This document shows positions 22,700 to 31,359 of a stretch of 64,000 bases of DNA, piece after piece (the first letter of the stretch is position 1; the number at the start of each line of letters is the position of its first letter). The position numbers and the translations under genes were made by a program. The notes under the pieces are model-generated. The model was not told the origin of the DNA. It saw nothing but the letters and a program-made list of their open reading frames with translations, and made no database searches. The DNA comes from Sanguibacter sp. HDW7 (GTDB lineage Bacteria; Actinomycetota; Actinomycetes; Actinomycetales; Cellulomonadaceae): assembly GCF_011300875.1 (NCBI RefSeq), contig NZ_CP049862.1, forward strand, positions 1,860,001-1,924,000. The letters are read 5' to 3'.

Positions 22700-24517
22700 A
22701 TGAGCGAGCACAGCACGCCGATCCTCGTCGACCCGCCCCGGTCCGAGAACATCAACAGCCTTCTTGCGGGTCGCCTCGAGCGCTTCCCGGAGATGGCCAT
22801 CATCGAGGTCAAGGTCGCCGACGGCGTGCCCTGGCGCACCATCACGGCACGGGAGTTCGAGAAGCAGGTCGTCGCGGTCGCCAAGGGCCTCGTCGGCATG
22901 GGGCTCGAGCCCGGCGACCGCGTCGGGATCATGTCCCGTACGCGCTACGAGTGGTCGCTCCTCGACTGGGCCGCCTGGGCGGCCGGAGCGGTCCCGGTCC
23001 CCCTCTACGAGACGTCGAGCACCAAGCAGGTCCAGTGGATCCTCACGGACGCCGACGTCAAGCACGTCGTCGTCGAGACCTCCGCCCACGCGGACACCGT
23101 CGAGCAGGTGCGGCGCAAGTGCCCGACCCTCGGCGACGTCGTCGTCATCGACGACGGCGGCATCGACGCGATCGTGGCGCGCGGCACCGACGTCCCGGAC
23201 GAGGAGATCGCACGCCGACGGTCGCTCGCGACCCTCGACTCGCTCGCGACGATCATCTACACGTCGGGCACGACCGGCCGCCCCAAGGGCGCCGAGCTCA
23301 CGCACGAGAACTTCGTCACCCTGAGCCTTAACGCGATCGAGAAGCTCACCGAGGTCGTCGGCGAGCCCGGGCGGCGCACGCTGCTCTTCATGCCGCTCGC
23401 TCACGTCTTCGCACGGTTCATCGGGGTGCTCACGGTCCCCGCGAACGTCGTCCTCGGTCACACCCCGGACGTCGGCACCCTGCTGCCGGACCTCGCGGCG
23501 TTCAGACCGACGTTCATCCTCTCGGTCCCCCGCGTCTTCGAGAAGGTCTACAACTCCTCCGAGCAGAAGGCGATCGCGGGCGGCAAGGGGAAGATCTTCT
23601 ACTGGGCCGCCGCGACGGCGATCGCGTGGTCGCGCGCACAGGACGAGGGCAAGGTCCCGTTCATGCTCGCCGCGCGCCACAAGGTCGCCGACGCGCTCGT
23701 GCTCAAGAAGATCCGTGCGGCGCTCGGCGGCAACGCGAGCTACGCGATCTCCGGCGGCGCGGCGCTCGGTGAGCGGCTCGGTCACTTCTACCGCGGCGTC
23801 GGGCTGACCGTCCTCGAGGGCTACGGGCTCACGGAGACGACGGCACCGATCTCGGTCAACCTCCCGGCGCTCGCGAAGATCGGCACCGTCGGCCCTCCTC
23901 TCCCCGGTGCCTCGATCCGTGTCGCCGAGGACGGCGAGCTGCTCACCAAGGGTCCCCAGGTCTTCCGGGGGTACCACAACAACCCCGAGGCGACGGCGGA
24001 CGCGTTCGAGGACGGCTGGTTCCGCACGGGCGACCTCGGCTCGCTCGACGCGGACGGCTACATCCGCATCACGGGCCGCAAGAAGGAGCTCATCGTCACC
24101 GCGGGCGGCAAGAACGTCGCGCCAGCGATCCTCGAGGACCGCGTGCGCGCGCACGCGCTCGTCTCGCAGTGCGTCGTCGTCGGCGACGCGAAGCCGTTCA
24201 TCGCGGCGATGATCACGCTCGACCTCGAGTCGCTGCCCACGTGGCTCACGGCGCGCGGCAAGCCCAAGCTCACGCTCGAGCAGGCGATGGAGGACCCCGA
24301 CGTCCTCGCGGCGCTCGACAAGGCCGTGACGCGCGCGAACAAGGCGGTCTCACGCGCCGAGTCGATCCGCAAGTTCCGCATCCTGCCGACGGACTTCACG
24401 ATCGAGAACGGGTACCTCACCCCGTCGCTCAAGGTGAAGCGGTCCCTCGTCCTCGAGGACTTCGGTGCGGAGGTCGAGGCCCTCTACGACGGGGTCGCGT
24501 CGCCCGGCACGGTCTGA
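22700..24517 (+). CDS. Long-chain fatty-acid-CoA ligase (FadD15-like AMP-forming synthetase)
   Basis: Activates fatty acids to acyl-CoA through an acyl-adenylate. The 605-residue enzyme has the P-loop YTSGTTGRPKGAELTH near residues 190-205, the motif EGYGLTETTAPIS, DGWFRTGDLG, and ITGRKKELIVTAGGKNVAP with the catalytic A10-region lysine expected downstream. Length and motifs fit actinobacterial FadD15. The ATG at 22700 is preceded by GGAG at seven bases, and TAACCT at 22662-22667 could be the -10 of a short-leader transcript. It diverges from glk. Confidence 0.92.
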   Translation: MSEHSTPILVDPPRSENINSLLAGRLERFPEMAIIEVKVADGVPWRTITAREFEKQVVAVAKGLVGMGLEPGDRVGIMSRTRYEWSLLDWAAWAAGAVPVPLYETSSTKQVQWILTDADVKHVVVETSAHADTVEQVRRKCPTLGDVVVIDDGGIDAIVARGTDVPDEEIARRRSLATLDSLATIIYTSGTTGRPKGAELTHENFVTLSLNAIEKLTEVVGEPGRRTLLFMPLAHVFARFIGVLTVPANVVLGHTPDVGTLLPDLAAFRPTFILSVPRVFEKVYNSSEQKAIAGGKGKIFYWAAATAIAWSRAQDEGKVPFMLAARHKVADALVLKKIRAALGGNASYAISGGAALGERLGHFYRGVGLTVLEGYGLTETTAPISVNLPALAKIGTVGPPLPGASIRVAEDGELLTKGPQVFRGYHNNPEATADAFEDGWFRTGDLGSLDADGYIRITGRKKELIVTAGGKNVAPAILEDRVRAHALVSQCVVVGDAKPFIAAMITLDLESLPTWLTARGKPKLTLEQAMEDPDVLAALDKAVTRANKAVSRAESIRKFRILPTDFTIENGYLTPSLKVKRSLVLEDFGAEVEALYDGVASPGTV

Positions 24518-24524
24518 CACGCAC

Positions 24525-24570
24525 GACGACGACGGCGGCCGCCCTTCCCGGGTGTGCCGCCGTCGTCGTC
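24525..24570 (+). terminator. Hairpin terminator after the acyl-CoA synthetase gene
   Basis: 15-bp perfect stem (24525-24539 with 24556-24570), 16-base loop that can form a small inner helix, eight bases past the stop. Confidence 0.65.
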
Positions 24571-24626
24571 CGCGCAGGTCGGGGTGTCGTCGCCGAGGGC
24601 GTCGCGAGGATGTCGGTGGGTCGGCG

Positions 24627-24632
24627 TACGGT
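24627..24632 (+). promoter_or_regulatory. -10 element of a leaderless exonuclease transcript
   Basis: TACGGT, seven bases, then the ATG at 24640. This supports that start over the in-frame ATG at 24610. Confidence 0.5.
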
Positions 24633-24639
24633 CACGTCC

Positions 24640-26538
24640 ATGAGCACCTCGGCCTCGCACGCGACGCACCACCCGGGCACCCGGCTGCGGCGTCCCGTCG
24701 TCGCCCCGGACGCGGTCGGGGTGCAGGGCTCGCTCGACGACCTCGGCACGGACCTGCGCGACGTGACGTTCGTCGTCGTCGACCTCGAGACCACGGGGAC
24801 AGCCGCCTCGACCGACGCGATCACGGAGATCGGGGCGGTGAAGGTCCGCGGCGGCGAGATCCTCGGGGAGTTCCAGACGCTCGTCAACCCGGGTGGCCCC
24901 GTGCCCCCGCAGATCACCGTCCTCACGGGCATCACGACAGCGATGGTCATCGACGCCCCCCGCATCCAGAGCGTTCTGCCCTCGTTCCTCGAGTTCGCGC
25001 GCGGCTCTGTGCTCGTCGCGCACAACGCACGCTTCGACGTGGGCTTCCTCAAGGCCGCAGCCCGCGCGACGGACACACCGTGGCCCGGCTTCGAGGTCGT
25101 CGACACCGTCGCGCTCGCGCGCAGGGTCGTGCCCAAGGACGAGGTCCGCAACCACCGGCTCGGAACCCTCGCGGCGCTCTTCGGCGCGACGACCGTGCCC
25201 GACCACCGGGCGCTCTCGGACGCGCGCGCGACGGTCGACGTCCTCCATGCGCTGCTCGGGCGTCTGGCCCCGTGGGGCATCACGCATCTGGAGGACCTCG
25301 CCTCGGCCGTCGACCCGGTGCCGCCCGCGGTGCGCGCCAAGCGGCACCTCGCCGACGGCACGCCGCGCGGCCCGGGCGTCTACATGTTCCACGCGCCTGA
25401 CGGCGAGGTGCTCTACGTGGGCACGTCGGTCGACGTCCGCACGCGGGTGCGCAGCTACTTCACCCGGGCGGAGACGCGCCGTCGCATGGCCGAGATGGTG
25501 ACGATCGCCGAACGCGTCTCGGCGGTGCCGTGCGCGACGCGGCTCGAGGCGCAGGTGCGCGAGCTCCGGCTCATCGCCGAGCACTCCCCTCGCTACAACC
25601 GCCGGTCCCGCTTCCCCGAGCGAATGCCCTGGGTGAGGCTCACCGACGAGCCCCACCCGCGGCTGAGCATCGTCACGCAGGTCGTCGCCGAGCACGACGC
25701 AGGCGCATCCGCCGGTCGCGGGCACGCCGGCGACCCGGCTCGGCCGAGCGAGCCCGCCGACGACGACGTACGCATCGGCGCAGGCGCGTGGCACATCGGG
25801 CCGTTCCTCTCCCGGCGCACCGCGCAGGCGGCGCTCGAGGGCCTCCAGTCCGTGCTCGACCTGCGTCGCTGCACACGCAGGCTGCCGCTCGTCGCCCGTA
25901 CAGGCGCGGCGGCGTGCCCGCTGCTCGATCTCGGCCGCTGCGCCGGACCGTGCGTCGCGGGCGACGACGACGCCGGCCGTGCGGCGCGCGCGGCGCACGA
26001 CGCCGAGGTCGTGGGAGCGCGGCTCGCGATGGGTGACGACCCCTCGTCGGTCGTCGAGCGTGCGGTCGCCCGCATCACGCGGTATGCGACAGAGGAGCGC
26101 TACGAGCAGGCCGCCGTCGAGCGCGACCGCCTTGCGGCGCTCCTCGACGGCTCCGCGCGGCGCGAACGGTTCGCGCAGATGTCCGAGTGCGCCGAGCTCG
26201 TCGCGGCCCGGGCACGCGACGACGGCGCATGGGAGATCGTCGTCGTGCGGCACGGGCGCCTCGCGACGACCGCGGTCGCGCCCGTCGGCACGGACCCGTA
26301 CCTGACGATCGAGGCAGCGGCCGCCACGGCCGAGGCTGTGCAGCCACCCGTCGCCCCGGCGACCGCGGCACATCCCGAGGAGACGCTGCTGCTCCTCGAC
26401 TGGCTCGACTCCCCCGGCGTGCGGCTCGTCCGGACGACGCACCCGTTCTCGTGCGCGGTCCGCGGTCCGGGCGCCTACGAGGCCCTCGCGACGCAGGCGC
26501 GGCGCGCCCGCGCCACGGGCGAGGTTCTCCCGGACTGA
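24640..26538 (+). CDS. DEDD exonuclease-GIY-YIG endonuclease fusion (DnaQ/Cho-like)
   Basis: Predicted DNA-repair nuclease of 632 residues. An N-terminal DnaQ-type 3'-5' exonuclease (about 35-210) shows VVVDLETTGT, VAHNARFDVGFL and a closing HRALSDARAT. A GIY-YIG domain as in UvrC/Cho follows, with GPGVYMFHAPDGEVLYVGTS from about residue 246. Further on, RRCTRR and CPLLDLGRCAGPC copy the Cys cluster found after the UvrC GIY-YIG domain, and YEQAAVERDRLAALL resembles the UVR/UvrB-contact helix. This joined architecture is recognised in actinobacteria (an M. tuberculosis homologue is Rv2191); partners and substrate are not settled. Confidence 0.88.
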   Translation: MSTSASHATHHPGTRLRRPVVAPDAVGVQGSLDDLGTDLRDVTFVVVDLETTGTAASTDAITEIGAVKVRGGEILGEFQTLVNPGGPVPPQITVLTGITTAMVIDAPRIQSVLPSFLEFARGSVLVAHNARFDVGFLKAAARATDTPWPGFEVVDTVALARRVVPKDEVRNHRLGTLAALFGATTVPDHRALSDARATVDVLHALLGRLAPWGITHLEDLASAVDPVPPAVRAKRHLADGTPRGPGVYMFHAPDGEVLYVGTSVDVRTRVRSYFTRAETRRRMAEMVTIAERVSAVPCATRLEAQVRELRLIAEHSPRYNRRSRFPERMPWVRLTDEPHPRLSIVTQVVAEHDAGASAGRGHAGDPARPSEPADDDVRIGAGAWHIGPFLSRRTAQAALEGLQSVLDLRRCTRRLPLVARTGAAACPLLDLGRCAGPCVAGDDDAGRAARAAHDAEVVGARLAMGDDPSSVVERAVARITRYATEERYEQAAVERDRLAALLDGSARRERFAQMSECAELVAARARDDGAWEIVVVRHGRLATTAVAPVGTDPYLTIEAAAATAEAVQPPVAPATAAHPEETLLLLDWLDSPGVRLVRTTHPFSCAVRGPGAYEALATQARRARATGEVLPD

Positions 26539-26612
26539 GTCGCTCCTGCACCGCGCGCCCGCACGATGGCAGGATGGGACGAGCACCGCCGGAACCCCAC
26601 GAAGGAGTCCTC

Positions 26613-26894
26613 ATGCTCACCGCCATCGTCATGATCGACGCGATCCCCGCCCGCATCCCGGAGGTCGCAGAGACGATCACGGCGATCAGCGGCGTCGACG
26701 AGGTCTACTCGGTGACGGGTGACAACGACCTCATCGCGATCGTGCGCGTAAAGAACCACGACGACCTCGCGGGCGTCATCGCCGACGGCATCAACAAGGT
26801 CGACGGCGTGCAGCGCACGCAGACGCACCTCGCGTTCCGCACGTACTCGTCGAACGAACTCGACCGGGCGTTCGACCTCGGTCTCGGCGACTAG
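26613..26894 (+). CDS. Stand-alone Lrp/AsnC ligand-binding (RAM) domain protein
   Basis: A 93-residue protein consisting only of the RAM effector domain of Lrp/AsnC regulators (LTAIVMIDAIPARIPEVAETI, VDEVYSVTGDNDLIAIV, GVQRTQTHLAFRTYS). It has no DNA-binding helix-turn-helix. Such proteins bind amino acids or heteromerise with full regulators. AAGGAG lies at a good distance before the ATG. It is 75 bases downstream of the exonuclease gene and could be cotranscribed. Confidence 0.85.
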   Translation: MLTAIVMIDAIPARIPEVAETITAISGVDEVYSVTGDNDLIAIVRVKNHDDLAGVIADGINKVDGVQRTQTHLAFRTYSSNELDRAFDLGLGD

Positions 26895-26910
26895 GCCCTC
26901 GGGCCCGGCA

Positions 26911-26990
26911 CGGTCAGGGCCTTGCCGACACTGTGAGGGCCTCCCCTACCCGTTCACGGCGTCCCCGGCGCGTCAGTGCCTCGCCGGCGT
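26911..26990. repeat. Imperfect tandem repeat, period about 20 bp, four units
   Basis: Four degenerate copies sharing a TCAGGGCCT-CCCCG-like core begin near 26911, 26931, 26951 and 26971, in the non-coding gap between the RAM gene and trpD. The copies diverge, and the match could be partly due to base composition. Confidence 0.35.
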
Positions 26991-27101
26991 TCGCGCTCAC
27001 GATCGACCGCCCTCAGCGGTGTCGGCCGCGCGCCGCGGTCAGGCTTGCGCGGTCCGGCGCACGGCCGACACATTCCGACGCCTAGCCGTCACGGTGCACC
27101 G

Positions 27102-28151
27102 TCAGGCTGACGCGCTCGCGAGCGCCCAGGCCGCGAGCGACTCGCGCGCGGCACCGGAGTCGACCGACGCCGCCGCGTGCGCGAGGCCCGCGTGGAGCCG
27201 CTCGACGAGCGAGCCCTCCGCCGTGCCCGCGAGCGAGCCGTCCGCGACGATCGCGGCTGCCGCGTTGAGGAGGACGGTCTCGCGGACGAGCCCGGGCTCA
27301 CCGTCGAGCACCCGACGCACGACGGCCGCGTTGTGCCGGGCCTCGCCGCCCCGGAGGTCGGCGACCGTGACGGGTGCGAGCCCGAGGTCGGCCACGGCGT
27401 CGAGGGTCGACCGGACGACGTCTCCGCCACGCACCTCCCACACGTCGGCCGGACCGTTGGCCGCGAGCTCGTCGAGGCCGTCGGCCCCGCGGAAAACGAG
27501 CGCGTGCGTGCCCCGCGTCGCGAAAACCCCAGCCATGAGAGGCGCCATCCGCAGGTCGGCGCAGCCGACAGCGATCGCTCCGGGACGCGCTGGGTTCGTC
27601 AACGGACCGAGGAAGTTGAACGCGGTCGGGATGCCGAGCTCGCTGCGCACGGCCCCCGCGTGCCGCATCGCCGGGTGGAAAGTCTTGGCGAAGCAGAACG
27701 TGATGCCGGCCTCGACTCCGATGCGGGCGACCCGCTCGGGCGAGTGGTCGAGGTCGATGCCGAGGGCCTCGAGGACGTCGGCGGAGCCCGTCGTCGAGGA
27801 CGCGGAGCGGTTGCCGTGCTTGACGACCGTGAGCCCTGTTCCGGCCGTGACGATCGCAGCCATCGACGAGATGTTCACAGTGTCGGCCATGTCGCCGCCC
27901 GTGCCGACGATGTCGACCGCGCGACCCACGTGGGCGGCGTAGGGCACGGCATGCTCGAGCATGACGTCGGCGAGGGCAGTGAGCTCCTCGACCGTCTCGC
28001 CCTTCGCACGCAGCGCGACGAGAAGACCGGCGAGCCGCGCCGGCGGCACCTGTCCGGCCATCACCTGGTCCATGGCCCAGACGACGTCCTCACGAGGAAG
28101 ATCGTCACGGGCGACGAGCCGACGGAGGATCTGGGGCCACGTCGTGCTCAT
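27102..28151 (-). CDS. trpD: Anthranilate phosphoribosyltransferase
   Basis: Attaches phosphoribose from PRPP to anthranilate, the second committed step of tryptophan synthesis. The 349-residue enzyme shows the PRPP/Mg motif [15 protein letters not shown], the [21 protein letters not shown] segment and [13 protein letters not shown]. It is encoded apart from other trp genes, directly after a receiver-like gene with ten bases between, so the two are likely cotranscribed. The start at 28151 (MSTTWPQ) matches the family; the open frame above it is the neighbouring gene. Confidence 0.95.
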   Translation of the reverse strand: MSTTWPQILRRLVARDDLPREDVVWAMDQVMAGQVPPARLAGLLVALRAKGETVEELTALADVMLEHAVPYAAHVGRAVDIVGTGGDMADTVNISSMAAIVTAGTGLTVVKHGNRSASSTTGSADVLEALGIDLDHSPERVARIGVEAGITFCFAKTFHPAMRHAGAVRSELGIPTAFNFLGPLTNPARPGAIAVGCADLRMAPLMAGVFATRGTHALVFRGADGLDELAANGPADVWEVRGGDVVRSTLDAVADLGLAPVTVADLRGGEARHNAAVVRRVLDGEPGLVRETVLLNAAAAIVADGSLAGTAEGSLVERLHAGLAHAAASVDSGAARESLAAWALASASA

Positions 28152-28161
28152 GAAGTCGTCC

Positions 28162-28587
28162 TCACCGTGCCTGTGCGGCACCCACCTGCTCGGCGATCGT
28201 CCGCTGCACCTCGAACGGGTCAAGAGGACGCGACACCGTCGCGTCCGCGAGGGACCACGACGCGAGCCACGCGTCCTGCGGGCGTCCGACGAGGACGAGG
28301 ACCCGCGGGCAGAGGTAGATCTCGTTCTTGAGCTGACGGCACAGGCCCATCCCGCCGACCTTGTCAGCCTCGCCGTCGAGGATAACCAGGTCGAAGGACG
28401 CGATGTCCTTCCTGTCCAGAAGCGCGTCAGCCGTCGCGACCTCGAGCCACTCGATGTCCGGCGCACCGGCGCGGAGCCGAGGGCCGACGGCGGTGCGGAC
28501 CTGGTCACGCACCGTGAGGTCGTCGCTGTGCAGGAGGATCCGCGGCGCACGGGTGGACGTGGAGGAGGTGGCCGGCTGGGTCGACAT
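28162..28587 (-). CDS. Stand-alone receiver-domain protein, degenerate
   Basis: A 141-residue protein with a CheY-like receiver fold and no output domain. The acidic pair ([10 protein letters not shown]) and the phosphoacceptor Asp in [10 protein letters not shown] are present. The switch Thr/Ser position reads LVGR, and the invariant Lys before Pro is Arg (VSRPLDP). The first ~17 residues are Ser/Thr/Pro-rich. It may be an atypical or phosphorylation-independent receiver. The ATG at 28587 has GAAGG eight bases upstream, better than the ATG at 28593. It precedes trpD and diverges from ctaE. Confidence 0.75.
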   Translation of the reverse strand: MSTQPATSSTSTRAPRILLHSDDLTVRDQVRTAVGPRLRAGAPDIEWLEVATADALLDRKDIASFDLVILDGEADKVGGMGLCRQLKNEIYLCPRVLVLVGRPQDAWLASWSLADATVSRPLDPFEVQRTIAEQVGAAQAR

Positions 28588-28684
28588 CGTCATCGCCTTC
28601 GCTTTGCTGGGCAGGGGCTGTGGTCGTGCTCCACGCATCTTGTCACGGCCCCCGCTGAGTGCTGAAACACGCCGGGTGCGCGGC

Positions 28685-28698
28685 ATGACAAAAGTCAT
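28685..28698. promoter_or_regulatory. Inverted repeat, candidate operator
   Basis: ATGAC-AAAA-GTCAT, followed by a further GTCATCAAAAC, in an AT-richer patch between the receiver gene and ctaE. The shape suits a dimeric regulator; no known consensus was matched. Confidence 0.3.
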
Positions 28699-28835
28699 CG
28701 AGCCGTCATCAAAACCGTTGAAATCCCGGGGATTCCGCATGGTTGCGCGGCTCTCGAACCGGGTGCGCGCCCATTGTGCGGCACCCGTGAGGGCCCGGGG
28801 GAGGTCCAATGGTCCCAGACGGCCGCCTGTTCGGC

Positions 28836-28841
28836 CATAAT
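28836..28841 (+). promoter_or_regulatory. -10 element of ctaE
   Basis: CATAAT followed by seven bases and the GTG at 28849, consistent with a leaderless start. Confidence 0.45.
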
Positions 28842-28848
28842 GGCTCCC

Positions 28849-29487
28849 GTGACGACTGCAACCCCCCATGCCCCGAGCGCCCACGTCGGCGTCAACCGGC
28901 CGAACCCTGTCTCGGTCGGCACCATCGTGTGGCTCGCCAGCGAGCTCATGTTCTTCGCGGGTCTCTTCGCGATGTACTTCTCCCACCGCTCGGTCATGCC
29001 GACGCAGGAGTGGGAGGCGCACGCCTCGAACCTCGCGTTCCCGTTCGCCCTCGGCAACACGCTCATCCTCGTCGCCTCGTCGGTGACCTGCCAGATGGCA
29101 GTGTGGGCCGCCGAGCGGTTCCAGCCGCGCCGCTCGGGGTCGCTCCTGCAGGTGGGCCGCTGGGGCATGAACGAGTGGCTCGTGCTGACGTTCATCATGG
29201 GCTCGGTCTTCGTGGCCGGCCAGGTGTTCGAGTACGCAGAGCTCGTGCAGCACGGCGTGACGATCTCGTCGAGCCCCTACGGCTCCGTCTTCTTCATGAC
29301 GACCGGCTTCCACGGCCTCCACGTCGTCGGCGGGCTCATCGCCTTCCTCTTCGTGCTCGCTCGGTCGCACGCCGCCAAGCGCTTCGGGCACCACGAGGCC
29401 ACGACCGCCATCGTCACCTCCTACTACTGGCACTTCGTCGACGTCGTGTGGATCGCGCTCTTCTTCGTGATCTACGTCCTTCGCTGA
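28849..29487 (+). CDS. ctaE: Cytochrome c oxidase subunit III
   Basis: Integral subunit of the aa3 oxidase that takes electrons from the bcc complex. The 212-residue protein has the conserved opening [30 protein letters not shown], then helices with GHxG-type [12 protein letters not shown] and [10 protein letters not shown] near the end. A GTG at 28849 fits a leaderless transcript; an ATG at 28840 would add three residues. The gene heads the ctaE-qcrCAB cluster, the usual actinobacterial order for the III2IV2-type supercomplex. Confidence 0.95.
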   Translation: MTTATPHAPSAHVGVNRPNPVSVGTIVWLASELMFFAGLFAMYFSHRSVMPTQEWEAHASNLAFPFALGNTLILVASSVTCQMAVWAAERFQPRRSGSLLQVGRWGMNEWLVLTFIMGSVFVAGQVFEYAELVQHGVTISSSPYGSVFFMTTGFHGLHVVGGLIAFLFVLARSHAAKRFGHHEATTAIVTSYYWHFVDVVWIALFFVIYVLR

Positions 29488-29557
29488 GCCCGTACCCGCG
29501 CGGACGTCACACCGCGCACCTGACCTACCCACCCCCCACGTCGAGACGAGGACTCCC

Positions 29558-30340
29558 GTGAAGGCACTCGCCGCCCGCAGGCACCACCGGTTCGCGCCGG
29601 TCGTGCTCATGCTGCTGGCGCTGCTCGCCACCGGCGCGCTATACGCCGTGATGACCCCGACCACCGCCAACGCCGACACCACGGCGAGCGCGGAGGACAT
29701 CGAGTCCGGCAAGCAGCTCTTCCAGGCCAACTGCGCCACCTGCCACGGCGTCGACGCCGGCGGCCGCGACGGCGTGCCGTCGCTCATCGGCGTCGGCGCT
29801 GCGTCAGTCAACTTCCAGGTGAGCACGGGCCGCATGCCCATGCAGGCCAGCGGCCCGCAGGCCCCGGTCAAGCCCGCCCAGTTCACGGACGAGCAGGTCG
29901 ACCAGCTCGCGGCCTACGTCGCGTCCCTCGGAGCGGGCCCGTCGGTCCCCACCGCAGAGATGGTCGACCCTGCGCTCGGCAACGCCGCGAACGGCGCGGC
30001 GATCTTCCGCACCAACTGCGCGATGTGCCACAACGCCGTCGGCGCGGGCGGCGCGCTCTCCGAGGGCAAGTGGGCCCCGCCGCTGTGGGACACCACGCCC
30101 ACGAACCTCTACCAGGCGATGCTCACCGGCCCGCAGTCGATGCCCGTCTTCAACGACGCGAACATCACGCCCGAGGAGAAGCGGGACGTCATCTCGTTCC
30201 TCGTCGAGCAGCGTCAGCCGTCCGTCGGCGGTCTGACCCTCGGCTCGCTCGGCCCCGTCTCCGAGGGCCTCTGGGTCTTCGTCATCGGCATGGGCGTCCT
30301 CATCGGTTTCGCCGTCTGGATCGGAGCGAAGTCCTCGTGA
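29558..30340 (+). CDS. qcrC: Cytochrome bc1 complex diheme cytochrome c subunit
   Basis: Carries electrons from the Rieske centre to oxidase CuA without a soluble cytochrome c. The 260-residue protein has an N-terminal membrane anchor, two haem c sites CATCH and CAMCH about 95 residues apart, and a C-terminal helix (GLWVFVIGMGVLIGFAVWIG). Two CxxCH motifs define the actinobacterial bcc type. The start is the GTG at 29558 with ACGAGGA upstream. The stop overlaps the qcrA start as GTGA. Confidence 0.96.
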   Translation: MKALAARRHHRFAPVVLMLLALLATGALYAVMTPTTANADTTASAEDIESGKQLFQANCATCHGVDAGGRDGVPSLIGVGAASVNFQVSTGRMPMQASGPQAPVKPAQFTDEQVDQLAAYVASLGAGPSVPTAEMVDPALGNAANGAAIFRTNCAMCHNAVGAGGALSEGKWAPPLWDTTPTNLYQAMLTGPQSMPVFNDANITPEEKRDVISFLVEQRQPSVGGLTLGSLGPVSEGLWVFVIGMGVLIGFAVWIGAKSS

Positions 30341-31359
30341 GCACGAACGACAACAACACCGAGCTCGAACGCACGGACGTCCCCGCGACGTTCGACGACC
30401 CGGGCCTCCACGAGCACCGGTATCGCATGGGCGACACCGACCCGGCCGCCAACAAGCGGTCCGAGCGTCAGGTCGTCATCCTCTTCACGATCTCCATCCT
30501 CGGTGGCATCGGCGCCCTCGTCGCCTACTTCGCTCTCCCGCTGACCTCGGACCCGGCATCGGTCAAGCAGTCGCACCTCCTGCTGGGTCTCGGTATCGGT
30601 CTGAGCCTCCTCGGCATCGGCACCGGTGCGGTCCACTGGGCCAAGACGCTCATGTCCGACCACGAGCTCACGGAGAAGCGCAAGCCCATCGCGTCGGACC
30701 AGGCGACGCGCGACGCGGCCGTCCAGGCTCTCCTCGACGGTGCGCGCGAGTCGGCGATCGCCCGCCGCGGTGTCCTCAAGGGTGCGGTCCTCTCGGCCCT
30801 CGCGATCTTCCCCCTGACGATCGCAGTGCCGCTCATCGGCTCGGTCGGTGGCGACTGGAACATCTCGAAGTTCCGGCACACCATCTGGCGCAAGGGTCGC
30901 CGCCTCGCGATCGACCCGAGCGGCCGCCCCATCAAGGCGTCCGACGTGACGATCGGCTCGGTCTTCCACGTCATCCCCGACGGTCTCCGCGACGAGGAGC
31001 ACTGGATGGAGGAGAAGGCCAAGTCCGTCGTCCTCCTCGTGCGGCTCGACGAGCGTGACCTCAAGGGCGACCAGTCCCCCTCGGGCGAGACCTGGTCGTA
31101 CGACGGCATCGTGGCGTACTCGAAGATCTGCACGCACGTCGGCTGCCCCGTGGCGCTGTACGAGCAGCAGACGCACCACCTGCTGTGCCCCTGCCACCAG
31201 TCGACGTTCGACATCGCCGACGGCGCCAAGGTCGTCTTCGGCCCGGCGAACCGGCCCCTGCCGCAGCTGCCGATCACCGTCGACGCCGAGGGCTACCTCG
31301 TCGCGCAGGACGACTTCGCCGAGCCCATCGGCCCGAGCTTCTGGGAGCGTCTCAAGTGA
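30337..31359 (+). CDS. qcrA: Cytochrome bc1 complex Rieske iron-sulfur subunit
   Basis: A 340-residue Rieske subunit with the extra N-terminal helices typical of actinobacteria (LFTISILGGIGALVAYFALPL; LLLGLGIGLSLLGIGTGAV; a third near 150-170). The 2Fe-2S site is CTHVGC and CPCHQS, with both Cys-His pairs present. Gene start GTG overlaps the qcrC stop, and the stop overlaps the qcrB GTG as GTGA, so the three are translationally coupled. Confidence 0.96.
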   Translation: MSTNDNNTELERTDVPATFDDPGLHEHRYRMGDTDPAANKRSERQVVILFTISILGGIGALVAYFALPLTSDPASVKQSHLLLGLGIGLSLLGIGTGAVHWAKTLMSDHELTEKRKPIASDQATRDAAVQALLDGARESAIARRGVLKGAVLSALAIFPLTIAVPLIGSVGGDWNISKFRHTIWRKGRRLAIDPSGRPIKASDVTIGSVFHVIPDGLRDEEHWMEEKAKSVVLLVRLDERDLKGDQSPSGETWSYDGIVAYSKICTHVGCPVALYEQQTHHLLCPCHQSTFDIADGAKVVFGPANRPLPQLPITVDAEGYLVAQDDFAEPIGPSFWERLK

